DNA of 64,000 nucleotides from Distichodus sexfasciatus (taxonomy: Eukaryota > Chordata > Actinopteri > Characiformes > Distichodontidae), in the NCBI GenBank assembly GCA_032718565.1, contig JAVGVS010000007.1:5014259-5078258 (forward strand), read 5' to 3'. The notes below the pieces were generated by a model, which searched no databases, was not told the origin of the DNA, and saw only the letters and a program-made list of their open reading frames with translations. Every line of letters starts with the position of its first letter. The stretch's first letter is position 1. Positions 46,571 to 57,623 of this stretch are shown here, in pieces. Both the position numbers and the translations under genes were made by a program.

Positions 46571-48288
46571 TCATTCATACGATAACAGCTTCCCTCATCT
46601 AGCACTTTCCAGTACCAAAATGTTCACAGCCATGGTACTAAACTTGTAGACAATGACCATTTATATTTTATTGTATTTCTTACTGTTTCTCAGTCCACAA
46701 TTAGCTGATTTTATGGTGAAACATTTAATCTCAGAGGATAGAAAGGAGAAAGGCACACAATGTCTTCTTCTTTCTCTTGCTCCCTCTTACCTTTTCACAC
46801 TCACAGGCACACACACACTTACACACATTCAGAGCGATGCATGTCTGTCAGATCTAATTACTCTAATGGAGGCTGCAGTGATTAAAGCTTCCTGGCTGCG
46901 GGTCTTTATATGTGTTCACAAGGAACTTCCCTTCAGAAGCTGAGACGGAGGCCGGATGCCTGGACCGGACCCCCAGCCCCAAGCCCCAGCCCCGGGGCCT
47001 GAGTCACATGTGAGTCTGCCAGCCTCCCCAGACCTTGGGCTTATCGTGAGGGTTGAGGCGGGTTATCATTCATAGCTAAGAGAAAGCCAGGAACCAGCCA
47101 AAACCTCTGCACACACACTGATAATGTGAGAAAAAAGTGTGTAATTAGTGTTAACAATGCCTTTACTTGCAACATCTGACACACAGGACACATAGAAATT
47201 CACAGACATCTGCATTATTGCTTAAGTCTATATATTATTCTTATATATATATAGACTTACTGCATTCTTACACAATACTTATGTGACCTCGCAGTTCTAA
47301 TTTTAATACAATGAATTGATAGCTTAGAAAATGGTTACTGTAAATGGTTACTGTATATCTTCTCTAGTAGCTTTTCATCATAGTCAATTAAATTTAAGAA
47401 TTTAAGATTTCCAGGCATTTATATTCATGTAAAATTGTTCCTACATTATAGCTCTACATATAGACTTTGACCGGGTTATAATTTCTGAAAATGTCAGTTC
47501 TTCAGCAAGAGCTCACGTATATGGAAGCTAAGAGGTTTGTCAAATTGAGTGTCTTGAATTTCAAATTAATTTGCCCATACTGAATTCACGGGCAGCCACA
47601 TGTAAATATTAATAATTAAAAATCAGATGTCTAGAAATATGATGTTTAGATGAATTTCAAAGTTTATTTTGATCCAACCACATGTAGTATGTAGTATTAC
47701 TATCATGAAGAAGAATAGAACAAAATTAGTCTGTATGTTATGTTAAAGTGGATGGAGTTGCTACAGGAACATGTCGGTCTTAATGATGTCTGTTCCAGAA
47801 CTTATGGTGTCTGACTGGAAAGTAAACTAAGCAACAACAGCAGGGTAAATAATGATGCCAGTTATATCAGGGTAACATTCAGATGGTTTGAAAAGTTTAT
47901 TGATGGCTATGATATGCAAATATACTGCAATGGAAGAGTAAGAGATCATTTTTGAAATTCTTTTAAATATTTAAAACATTCATAGTTTTACAGAGTTTAA
48001 TATTCATCATGTTCAGTGCCCCTTTAGCAAATTTTTAATTAAAAGCCATCTAGGTGAATATACTGTATAACAAATTTATAGAAAATTGGAATGGTAAAAT
48101 GATTAACCCTATATTAAATGTGACATTACTTTAATTTGTTTAGAGAAATTTAAGTGAACCCCAGGTATGGACCTTGAGGTACAGTATGGACCTCAGAAAG
48201 AAAGTAGTGAAGAACTGTCTTTAGTTTGATGAATACTGCCATTTCCAAGCATTGCACTGTGTGTACATTCTTTGTGTAAGCATTTCAC
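46571..48288. other. Unique non-coding sequence
   Basis: A tandem CAGCCCCAAGCCCCAGCCCC patch lies at about 46970-46995. A 12-bp hairpin lies at 47224-47258 (AAGTCTATATAT with its complement, loop 11). After 47200 the sequence is AT-rich. No gene supported. Confidence 0.5.
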
Positions 48289-48849
48289 ATTCAAGATTCA
48301 AGATTCTTTATTTGTCACATGCAAATTATACAGGTACAACATGCAGTGAAATGTATCCTGATCCGCTCTTTTAATTGTGCAATTAGACAAATTAGAACAA
48401 TAACAAAATAGAGATACAAATACAAACTTAAATACAAACTTGAATAAGGAGGTCAGGGAAATTGGACAAAAAATAAAACTATCTTATATACAATAAGGTA
48501 CATAAAGTTCCATATGTGTAGATGGCATGGAGTGCAATTGTAGTTTAAGACTCAAGCTGGGTACAGGTGTATCTGCATGTAAATACTAAATTTAAAAAAT
48601 GTATTGACGTTAGGTTAACCTGAGTTTACAAAATTGTTCTAAAGACAGATCACAGGTGCAATGAGATATTTTTAAAGTGCCAAGTGCAACTGCAGCATTG
48701 TACGTAGCAGACAGAGTAGAAGCATGTGATATTTGGACAGTGAAATGTGGCAACCAGTAAAAATGATCATCACAATTGAGGTTATATAGCAGTATGTAAT
48801 AGCAGAATTAAGGCAGTAAAATGTGGCAGACAGTATAAGTGATCATAAC

Positions 48850-51840
48850 AATATGAGGTATGTATTAGCAGTATGAGACTTTGGGAGGCATGTCCTGGTT
48901 TAGAAAATGGATGGCCTGAGGATAGAAACTCCTTCTGAGTCTCTCTGTTTTGGCCATGATGGTGCGAAACCTTCTGCCTGATTGCAGAAGATGAAAAAGT
49001 CCGTTTCCCGGGATGAGATGAGTCTTTTACAATCCTGATTGCCCTGGTCCTACATCTCTTGGTGTAAATATCCTGCAGGGAAGGGAGAGCTGACGTGCAG
49101 CAGCGTTCCGCTGCCCGGATCACTCTCTGGAGGGCTTTCTGGTCCTGAACACAGCTGTTCCCGTACCAGAACAGGATGTTCTGTGTAACGATGCTCTCCA
49201 CAGCACCAGAATAGAAAGCTTTCCGAACAGCAGGGGAAACCCCAAACTGTATCAGTTTTCGAAGGTGGTGCAGACGCTGCTTTGCCCTCCTGACTTGAAC
49301 GTTGATATATTCAGCCCATGTCAGGTCCTCAGAGATGTAGATGCCAAGGTATTTGAACGAACACACCTTTTCCACTGGAGCACCGTTGATGGTGAGGGGT
49401 CAGTAGTTGTGTTGTCTCCGGCTGAAGTCCACCACCAGCTCCTTTGTCTTGCTGACGTTCAGCTGGAGGCAGTTTTCCTGACAACAGAGTGGCAGGTTCT
49501 CCACCTCGTCCATGTAGGCCGTCTCATCATTGTTGGAGATTAACCCCAACACCACTGTGTCATCGACAAACTTGACAATGTTGTTGGAGTCATGAGTGGC
49601 CACACAGTCCAAAGTGTAGAGTGAATACAACAGTGGAGAAAGCACACACCCTTGAGGAGCTCCTGTGTTGGTGGTGATGCTGCTGGAGACACACCTGCCC
49701 GCCTGCACCACCTGAGATCTGCCTGTGAGGAAGTCCACCACCCACATGCACAAGCAGATGTTGAGTCCTAGGTCTCTCAGCTTGGTAAACAGTCTATAGG
49801 GCACTATTGTGTTGAATGCTGAGCTGTAGTCGATAAACAGCAACCTCACATAGTTACCCTGTTTCTTGTCCACGTGGATGAGGGAGGTGTGTAGGATGTG
49901 GGAGATGGCATCCTATGTAGATCTGTTAGAGCAGTAGGCAAACTGGAGTGGGTCTATGGCGCTTGGGATGGAGGAGGAGATGATGTGCTTGATCAGTCTT
50001 TCAAACACCTTCATAACTACCGATGCCAGTGCAACAGGGCGGTAGTCATTCAGGCATGAAGGTTTGTTATTCTTCGGCATGGGGATGATGGTGGATTTTT
50101 TGAAGCATATGGGGACCACGGACTTCGCCAGAGACTCGTTGAAGATGGAGGTGAACACACCTGACAGTTGGTCAGCGCAGCAGCGCAGCAGGCACCTGGA
50201 GATGCCGTCTGGATCCGCCGCCTTCCTGGTGTTCACCCTCCTTAACGCTGCGCGGACATCGTGCTCTGCAATGCTGATGATATCACCGTCCTCAGTCGCC
50301 AGCCAGCTGGTAGCAATAGCCGCCTGGCTTACCTCGAAGCGGGCATAGAATGCATTCAGCTCATTGGCAAATGCAGAGTCAGTGCCGATTGTCGTGGTGT
50401 CTTTAGCTTTATAGTCCGTAATAGTGCACAGTCCATGCCACAAGCTTCGTGTGTCTCTCTGATGAAATTGCGATTCGATTCACTGTTTGAAATTGCACTT
50501 GCAAACTCGAATCCAGCAGCGAAGTTTGTAGGAGGCTGCTTTATAAGCGCTCATATCACCGGTAATGAGAGCGGCGTTGTAAGCAGCAGTTCGGGTGTTC
50601 ACAGCGGTGCGAATCGATCTGTCCACCCACGGCTTCTGGTTAGGAAAGGTTCTAACTCTTACTGTTGGGATGACTTCATTCGCAAGCTTGCTAATGAAGC
50701 TAACTGCTACATCCGCAAACTCGTTGATGTTGTCTGCGCAGGCTCGGAACATGTCCCAGTCTACGTAATCGAGCGCGTCCTGCAGCCTAGCCTCTGATTG
50801 GGCAGACCAGCGTTGCACCTCCCTCATGACCAGAGCCTCACGACGAAAGCTTTGTTGATATTCCGGTATGAGGAAAATGGCGGAATGGTCGGATTTTCCG
50901 AAAGCTGGCCGTGTAACAGTGGTCCAGTATGTTGTTTCCTCTTGTTGGACATGTAACGTGTTGATAAAAGTTCGGCATAAATTGTTTGAGATTTGCCTTA
51001 TTAAAGTCCCCTGCTACAATGAGCGCTGCGTCCAGGTGTTTGTTTTGGAGCGCACACAGCACATCATGCAGTTCAGATAAAGCTGTACCTGTGTCCACGT
51101 GGGGTGGCGTGGGGTGGCGTGGGGTGGCGATGACCGATGTGAACTCGCGAGGCAGGTAGAAGGGGCGACATTTTATGCTCAGATATTCCAGATGAGATGA
51201 GCAGTGGCTGGAGAGAGTAGAAACACGTGCGTCGCACCACTTGTTGTTGATCATGAAACACACTCCTCCACTTTTAGCCTTGTTGGACTCCACCGTTCTT
51301 TCCATGCGGAACACAGAGAGTGAGTCCGACGGCGTAACAGCTCGGTCCGGCACGGTGGGGGTCAGCCATGTTTCCGTAAAGCACAGAATGTTACAATCTC
51401 TCATGTCGTGTTGGAAAGTAACTCTGGCCCATAGATCGTCTAACTTGTTATCCAGTGACTGAACATTAGCCAGCAAGATACTCGGTAGTGGTGTGCGATG
51501 AGCTCGCTCTCTCATTCTGTTGCGGACACCGCCATGTTTCCCCCGGCGCTTCTTTGTTCTGCACCGCAGGTCAGTGTCGCGTCCATTGTTGTCGTCCGGG
51601 CCTCATAGTATCTCAGACGGCCACGACGGGTCAGGCTTAAAATCGGTCGAAATTAAGAGCGAAATCTGATTTCCTATTTCCAGTAGTGTTCTACTGTCAT
51701 AGGTAACTAACCCCGATGACTTTTGTGCACTGGAAAGTAGAAAAAAACAAATAAATAACATAAAACGAGCACAGTCTGTATGGAGTGGTCGGGAAGGTGT
51801 CTGGACATGGCCGCACCATCTTGTTTGCATCATCAAATAC
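48850..51840 (-). pseudogene. Broken L2/Rex1-type endonuclease-reverse transcriptase ORF
   Basis: In minus-strand order: APE-type endonuclease (50838-51515) with SLDNKLDDL, CFTETWLTP, GGVCFMINNKWC, VAGDFNKANL and ILDHCYTA; a linker (50480-50827) with NQKPWVDRSIRTAV; the reverse transcriptase start (49913-50443) with NDYRPVALASVVMKVFERL and DPLQFAYC; the catalytic part (49400-49873) with [23 protein letters not shown] and FVDDT; and the C-terminal part (48782-49375) with FKYLGIYI and WYGNSCVQDQKALQR. Stops and frameshifts separate the five frames. FVDD replaces the usual FADD at the catalytic box. The element is therefore inactive, though quite young in appearance. Confidence 0.92.
51101..51130 (+). 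repeat. 10-bp tandem triplet
   Basis: Three copies of GGGGTGGCGT (last base of the third differs). They lie within the endonuclease region of L2 copy 2, between the INNKWC and GDFN motifs. The repeat adds proline/histidine-rich codons. Confidence 0.9.
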
Positions 51841-52058
51841 AACACATGACGTGTGATATGTGTGAACATATTTCGTCCTGAAAAGTCAGAGTGATTTAAT
51901 CATGTGGTGTGAGATGCTATCAAAAACACGATCTAAAAAATGGAAGCATCCTCCCACCTTTATCAATGTAGCAGACCTAGAAGTACAGCTAGATTTATTT
52001 CCATCAACCTGGAGTGCAGTTGGTCAAGCATTCAGAAGGCTAGTAAGGCTAATAGGAA

Positions 52059-52090
<32 letters not shown>

Positions 52091-52667
52091 GGTGTATTCT
52101 TATACTAACCTTTCTTCAGTTGACCCCGATTCTTTCCTTCCTTGGTGCACTTGTATTTTTTTCCCCTCTGGCCTTTTTTCTCGCTAACAGATTCTCTTTA
52201 GGCCAGTCAGGGCAATGCTCCAGACTTTAGGACTTAAGGCCTCAATAATGACTGCTCTGGGGTCCAAAGCTGCTCAATAGCCACAGCTGGACAGAGCTGT
52301 CTTTACTCCAAACACTCTGACTTCAATCCCTACTACACTGCAGGTCCAAACAGTGGATTTCACGCTGTAAACAATGTGCATTAGTGTCTTGTGCTTGGTC
52401 TGGTTACTTGCACGGAATTGAGGTATGAGTGCGTGTGTGCAAGCAAGCATGTCCCAGTTTTCAACACCTAACAGGCACCTGCTTATTTTCATTAGATTCA
52501 GACTTCCTCTTTTTTTCTCACAAAAGTATCTCATGTTGTTGTCTTCAGAAAGGGTAATATTAGGACTATAAAATACAGCAAGCACACACATTTACCCAAA
52601 ATTACAGGGCAGAAATTTCAGCCCAGCAAGATGATTTTAGATGATTTTATTTCAGGCAATTTTAAGC
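51841..52667. other. Unique non-coding sequence
   Basis: A (GT)n then (GGGT)n run at about 52061-52094 produces the cysteine/valine frames. No gene supported. Confidence 0.45.
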
Positions 52668-52766
52668 CTGTTCCTTGCTCATGAGTAGCTCAGTGGTAAC
52701 TTTACCGGTCTTGGATTAGAACTGGCGACATTCTGAACGTCCAACCATTACGTCACGAACTGCTCC
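52668..52766 (-). mobile_element. SINE family A, copy 5 (head only)
   Basis: The complement of the tRNA head and first body words is present: TCCTTGCTCATGAGTAGCTC, GTGGTAACTTTACC, a B-box region GGATTAGAACTGGC, then CCATTACGTCACGAACTGC. The 3' body is missing. Confidence 0.7.
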
Positions 52767-53545
52767 AGTGGTGGCAGCGATGCACGTGGAATTTAACCAT
52801 ATTCGATCCATACATCCTATTGGTTTCCTGCTAATAGACCAATGTCACCCTAGACAGAATCAAACCAACCATCATAGTAAAAAACCATCATAAACAAGGA
52901 GAATTGATCATAAAATGAACACTGTAGATTTTAGTCTGTCAGGTCTATGAGGACTTTAGCAGTGCTTTGATATTTAGGGGTCTAACAGTTTTTCAAGGTC
53001 AGTTCATACCTTGGTTATAGACCCATGGATCCATTCATAAAATGTTGAGTAAGAAAAAAATGTGAAAAGTACACCGTAGGATTAGCATTAACAATCAGCT
53101 GTAATATTATGACTGGTATCAAATAAATATTTATGAAATGAAGAGCATAACATATGTATATTGTATAACTACAGATTGGATCAGTTTCCAGTGTAAAACC
53201 CATCATCAGAATGAACTTATCTTTATCATTAAACAAATATTACATTTAATGTTTGTTTCTTCATGCCTCATTTTTCATCTGTATCTGACCCCCAGTAAAA
53301 ATCTTCAGAACCTGCCACTGTAAACAAAACCAATGCTCACCTTCAGGGATTAGCATCTGCAACGTGTCTTCCTCAGCATCACTCAAAAGAGGAATCCTCC
53401 TCACATAATGGAAAATATTTACCAATTATACAGCTGGCTCTATCTGTGATATAGTGTAAACTGTAAAATTAAAAATGACTTTTTCTTTTATAGTGATGGT
53501 AACAGGTTTTTGGTTTGATTTTGGAAACGTTAGACTCCTATTGTC
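52767..53545. other. AT-rich non-coding sequence
   Basis: No gene. The opposing frames at 53015-53323 and the minus frame at 53426-53716 show no domain. Confidence 0.45.
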
Positions 53546-53760
53546 AATGTCAGTCAAAGTCAAAGTCAAAGTAAACTTTATTGTCATCTCTGCTATATAC
53601 TGTACAGATATAGAGAGACAAGACGACGTGGCTCCAGCTTTCACAGTGCAACAAGAAACAGGGAACAAAAAAACAAATAGGGCATATAGAATAAACAATG
53701 TATTAATAGAATACAAATATATACACTTTAAACTAGAAATGGAGTATGAAATATAAACTT
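53546..53760 (-). mobile_element. L2-type LINE 3' tail fragment (third subfamily)
   Basis: Tandem GTCAAA units (about 53553-53571) are followed by CTTTATTGTCATCTCTGC, GTACAGATATAGAGAGACAAG and ACAGTGCAACAAGAAACAG. On the minus strand this is the end of a 5'-truncated LINE with a different terminal repeat unit from the other copies. Confidence 0.7.
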
Positions 53761-54043
53761 AACACTAGAAATAGAAGTAGAAAGAGAGACAATTTGGATG
53801 CAGTATTAATCTACAAAAGTGGAAATTGACTTTTACACTGAATGTTCATGAGGTTAGTAACAGTTTCAATTTCAAAAATTTTATATCCAGTCTATTAATA
53901 AACAGTTTCTCTTAAAAAGAGATTGCTAATCTATAAGCAAAACAGAAGAAGTCTTCAACAGTCAAGGTCAGACTGAGACAGGCTGAGGGTGATGAACCGG
54001 AAGGTTAAATCTAAACTAGAGTCGCACCTGTCAAACAAGGAGA

Positions 54044-54286
54044 TCAAATATACATCAAAACATCCTGGTACTCATTACCAAAACAGCAATCGGAGTCAGA
54101 CGAATGAGCTCCGTCGTGTGGGGAAATCATAATCGTATCCTGAAATTCCCGCACGGTCCGGGCGATGACTCTATCAACCGCGTGCTGTCTGTGAGGTAAC
54201 ATCTCCCGAGCCCCTTTCTTGCCTGCGATACTGAGACTGTTGTATTCCAACGGGGCCAGCCGGGGTGAAGAAACTGAATTTAACAA
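54044..54286 (-). CDS. CpG-rich open segment, possible exon (unidentified)
   Basis: An 80-codon open frame of non-repetitive composition in a CpG-poor area, with many retained CpGs (CCCGCACGGTCCGGGCG). Residues 26-60 read like a real protein (REMLPHRQHAVDRVIARTVR). A possible acceptor (TTAAATTCAG, at about 54275-54284) and donor (TTTTG then GTAATGAG, at about 54071-54083) would give an exon of about 196 bp, ending after SDSDCCFG. I recognise no family. A CpG-preserving regulatory element is an equal alternative, given the TAATTA palindrome just upstream at 54290-54311. Confidence 0.25.
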   Translation of the reverse strand: MLNSVSSPRLAPLEYNSLSIAGKKGAREMLPHRQHAVDRVIARTVREFQDTIMISPHDGAHSSDSDCCFGNEYQDVLMYI

Positions 54287-54289
54287 ATC

Positions 54290-54311
54290 TAATTATCGCG
54301 ATGTAATTAGT
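54290..54311. promoter_or_regulatory. Palindromic paired TAATTA site
   Basis: CTAATTATCGCGATGTAATTAG is a nearly perfect palindrome (a TCGCGA core between two TAATTA homeodomain cores) with one extra base. Dimeric paired-type homeodomain proteins bind inverted TAAT cores, though usually at shorter spacing. Binding is inferred. Confidence 0.35.
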
Positions 54312-55890
54312 ACCAGGGGTAAAACCTCAGTGGGACACCTGCAGACTTAATTTATATCCTGACAAGTGAGGAACAAGTGTTAATGTGCTGTATTTATGAT
54401 AATACCCTAAAGTGTGTGTGGAAGGAACTGGAGGAAGCTCACCTCATCGCCGCTGCTATACATAACAATGGGGGTGCGGCAGGTAATTACAGACCACTGA
54501 AGCTGTTCTGGGATCTTGAATCCCAAAGATAACGCACAAAAAGAGCTCCATCTAAGAAACAGGGACGCAATTTCTAACCATGTTTGGCACAGGTCATTAC
54601 AGAACTTATCTGAATATTAAAATAGATTCCAATTTGAATAATTCCATTCTATAAACAGCCTACAGGCAGTGGTAAGACAGTGTGCAACAAGATGACACAG
54701 ATATGGAAATTTCCTGATGCTGTGCCATTTGTCTATTAGCGGAAAAAGCCACATGTGCTCCACATATGCTTTCTCTGACCACAAAATGCACCTTAACACG
54801 TATAAATCTGTCTACAGCAATGATGAAACTAGGGTACTGGATGTGACTTTATACTGTTGCTCAATGACTTTCAGAAAAATCATTAACATCAAAGACCTTT
54901 GACCTGTCTTCATTTTTCAGTATAACATAAGCAAAGCTCAGGCAACGGAGGCATGTTTTGGGTCACTAAAAAAATACTGACTTTTGCGTTCATTGACCAC
55001 ATTCATTTTTTCAAATATATATATATCCATTCACTCAATCACTCATATGCACATACTGAGTACACCGGAATATGAAGTGGCTGAGGTAAGGAAAAATTAA
55101 TTTACTGGCAATTATAGTATCAGATTACTGTAATTTGTGTCATGGATTGTAGGCTGAAACGGAACAGAGTCACACTTCCGTAACTGTGGCATAACCGGGT
55201 GACGACGGGCGAAACATGACGAGCACATTCGAATAGCTTCTCTCTACTCACCCTTGACTCCTCCCCTTCCCAGAACAGACAATAATTTTTCAAATCGCTC
55301 ACACTCCTTTTGTCATTGCTGTCTTTTTTTTCATCACACATAAGTCAAAAGATGCTGACGGGATAGATAGCGTGTAATATTTGCTGGGCAGATAACTGCA
55401 CCATGGGACAGGACGGCTCTTGAAGTTCCTCTAATGGAAAGGTGACGAGTGCATGACTAACGCAACTCTACATTGTCCAGAGTTGTTAGGTGAAGAGATC
55501 TCAGCGTTCTTCTGGGGCTGTGTGGAAGTAGTGAGAGTGTGTGTGTGGGTTGGGGTGACACAAAGCGGCTGTGTCCAGATAAGCCACCATTCTGGGTGCA
55601 AGTGAGGCTGAGTAAAGTGTTGATAAAGTGTGAAACTCACCGTCAATTCGAGCGAGCCGGAGGTAGGCGGTGAAACTGCAACAGTTCTCGCCCCCTCTCT
55701 TCTCCGCACTTCCAGGATCGTTGCTTAGAAATCACATGATGTGGACATGATAAGCACAAGAGCGTGAGTGTGTATGTATATGTATGTGTGTTTTTGTACT
55801 TGTGTTTCCCCCTAAGACCAAGAGCCCCTCCCTCCATCTCTCCTCATCCCTCTCCATCCCAAACCAACCTTCCCTCATGTTCTGCCACAG
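54312..55890. other. Unique non-coding sequence
   Basis: No gene proven. On the minus strand there are good donor-like sites (GTGAGTAG at about 55246-55253 and GTGAGTTTC at about 55633-55641) behind short open frames, but no acceptors or families that support exons. The end, at about 55805-55890, is a pyrimidine-rich tract leading into the candidate exon. Confidence 0.4.
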
Positions 55891-56076
55891 TAAAGATGAT
55901 CCATGTCGTTGTCACGGTTGTTATCATTGCTATTGTTGCTCGGTGAGTTCTCCCCAAGCTCCACGGCAGCCACCCTGGACTGGGGGCCTCACTTTGTGGG
56001 CAGGAAAATGGATGTCCAGGGGCTGGAGTTAATCCATCATATGCTGAAAGCAGAGGTCATGCAGGGAAAGTCACAG
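55891..56076 (+). CDS. Candidate first coding exon of a secreted or membrane protein
   Basis: A long pyrimidine tract ends in TTCTGCCACAG (acceptor, 55880-55890). The exon carries TAA and TGA in frame, then ATG at 55903, and stays open for 58 codons to CAG followed by GTAAGA (donor at 56077), ending in phase 0. The first 14 residues (MSLSRLLSLLLLLG) look like a signal-peptide core. Then come SPSSTAATLDWGPHF and a helix-like KMDVQGLELIHHMLKAEVM. Third codon positions of the second half are G/C-rich, as in fish genes. An alternative splice reading would end at GTGAGT (55941) with a hydrophobic MIHVVVTVVIIAIVAR frame from 55895. I do not recognise the protein. Confidence 0.4.
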
Positions 56077-56686
56077 GTAAGACTCAACCTGTCTCCTTCA
56101 TGGAGATGCTCTCAGCAAAGCGTGCTGAAAGAGGCAGAGGAGTGGGAAGGGTGTGAGTGTTAGTCTGACTGAAGCCTTTTACCAAAGTTCCAAACTAAAA
56201 CTGTGTGGAGCTCTGACATTGCCACAAGGGTGTCCTTTTTCTTTTTGATAGGACCGGTTTGAAATCGCGCTTTTGTTCCGTTGCTGCAAAGATGTCACAA
56301 TGAACAGATTTTTTTTTCAATGTTGAAAAGATACAGAGCCCTTTCAGCCTTGGGTGAAGTTTAGAGGCCTTTAGAATTCCTAAGTAATAACTTACACCAA
56401 CTCAACCCTGACTTGCACAGTGCACACCAGCATTAATGTGTATTTTATCTGCTGTAAAACACACCACAGACCAACACAGACTTTTAGTTGGCTTACGATT
56501 AGTTGTTGATATGATTAAATATAATTAATTGTCATTAACACACATTATTACCAGAACTGAAGAGAACATTACTTCCTGTGACTGTTAAAACTAAAATTGT
56601 TTATTACACAACCACACATAAAATGGCTCCAAAACGTACTAACTGTTACTGTGTGATTGATGAATCAGTACTCATATACACTGTAT
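56077..56686. other. Unique non-coding sequence
   Basis: If the exon at 55891-56076 is real, this is intron. No second exon with a matching phase is recognisable here. Confidence 0.4.
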
Positions 56687-56924
56687 ATTCAAGATTCAAG
56701 ATTCTTTATTTGTCACATGCAAGTTATACAGGTACAACATGCAGTGAAATGTATCCTGATCCGCTCTTTTAACTGTGCAATAGACAAGGGAAAGACAAAA
56801 TAGACACAATACAACTTACAAACATAAGACTGACTTAAATAAGGAGGTTGAGGTAACAGGACGAAAAAATAAAACTATATATTATACAATAAGGAACATA
56901 AAGTTACATGTGCAAGTTTATATA
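56687..56924 (-). mobile_element. L2/Rex1 3' tail fragment, same subfamily as copy 2
   Basis: ATTCAAGATTCAAGATTC then TTTATTTGTCACATGCAAG, GTACAACATGCAGTGAAATG and CTGATCCGCTCTTTTAACTG match the tail of the element at 48289 nearly base for base over about 220 bp. Only the tail is present, so it is a strongly 5'-truncated copy. The Tc1 element at 56925 adjoins it. Confidence 0.85.
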
Positions 56925-57478
56925 CAGTACTGTACAAAGGTTTTAGGCAGGTGTGAAAAAATGCTGTCAACAAAGAATGCTTTCAGAAATATAAATAATG
57001 ATTGTTTATATTTGTATCAATTTACAAAATGCAAAGTGAGCGAACAAAAGAAAAATCTAAATCAAATCAATATTTGGTGTTACTACCTTTTGCCTTCAAA
57101 CCAGCATCAATTCTTATAGGTACACTTGCACAAAGTCAGGGATTTTGTAGGATTATAGTCATTATATTATTTTGTAGTCATTATATTATTTTGTAGGATT
57201 ATAGGATTATAGATCTGTGGTTAGTTCTCCAAGATGTTTGGAACAAGCTACCAGCCGAGTTCCTTCAAAAACTGTGTGCAAGTGTACCTAGAAGAATTGA
57301 TGCTGTTTTGAAGGCAAAGGGTGGTCACACCAAATATTGATTTGATTTAGATTTCTCTTTTGTTCATTCACTGCATTTTGTTGATTGATGAAAATAAATG
57401 ATTAACACTTCCATTTTTGAAAGCATTCTTTGTTTACAGCATTTTTTCACACCTGCCTAAAACTTTTGCACAGTACTG
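56925..57478 (+). mobile_element. Tc1/mariner element, internally deleted
   Basis: Terminal inverted repeats of about 60 bp: CAGTACTGTACAAAGGTTTT at the left against the complement of AAAACTTTTGCACAGTACTG at the right, both continuing as AGGCAGGTGTGAAAAAATGC. TA flanks both ends (56923-56924 and 57479-57480), the Tc1 target duplication. The interior is a deleted transposase plus a short duplicated GTCATTATATTATTTTGTAG motif (about 57158-57195). At 554 bp it is about a third of a full Tc1 element. Confidence 0.92.
57221..57340 (+). pseudogene. Tc1 transposase C-terminal remnant
   Basis: An uninterrupted stretch of 39 codons reading LVLQDVWNKLPAEFLQKLC, then VPRRIDAVLKAKGGHTKY and a stop. This is the standard C-terminal end of Tc1-family transposases (helix after the last catalytic acidic residue, then the GGHTKY tail). 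The DNA-binding and DDE parts are missing, so the element would depend on another source of transposase. Confidence 0.85.
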
Positions 57479-57518
57479 TATATACATTCATTATATATAT
57501 ACATACATTGACTTTATG

Positions 57519-57623
57519 GTATGGAGGAACACTCTATCAAGCCAGTCCATCTTGTGGGAAATGCTCCAGGATGCATGGAGTAAAATCTCATTTACTACCT
57601 TAAAAATTGACAGCTAAAATACC
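57519..57623 (+). pseudogene. Second Tc1-type transposase remnant, 5' part
   Basis: Reads LWEMLQDAWSKIS-like residues with frame slips, then AAATTGACAGCTAAAATACC. This is the penultimate part of another Tc1 transposase lineage. The rest of its C-terminus resumes at 58285, about 660 bp downstream. Confidence 0.6.

Larger units (their letters stand above)
48289..51840 (-). mobile_element. L2/Rex1-group non-LTR retrotransposon, copy 2 (nearly full length)
   Basis: Minus-strand element of about 3.5 kb with endonuclease, linker, reverse transcriptase, C-terminal region and a 3' tail of about 560 bp. It ends in tandem ATTCAAG units (48289-48305) followed by CTTTATTTGTCACATGCAAA. The upstream frame (51603-51720) reads SGLVTYDSRTLLEIGNQ, the usual leader region of this group. 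It differs clearly in protein and tail from copy 1, so it is another subfamily, and its tail matches the fragment at 56687-56924. Confidence 0.9.

Noticed and set aside
49265..51462. Plus-strand frames opposite L2 copy 2, including one of 178 codons
   Set aside because: Antisense shadows of the endonuclease/reverse transcriptase frame.
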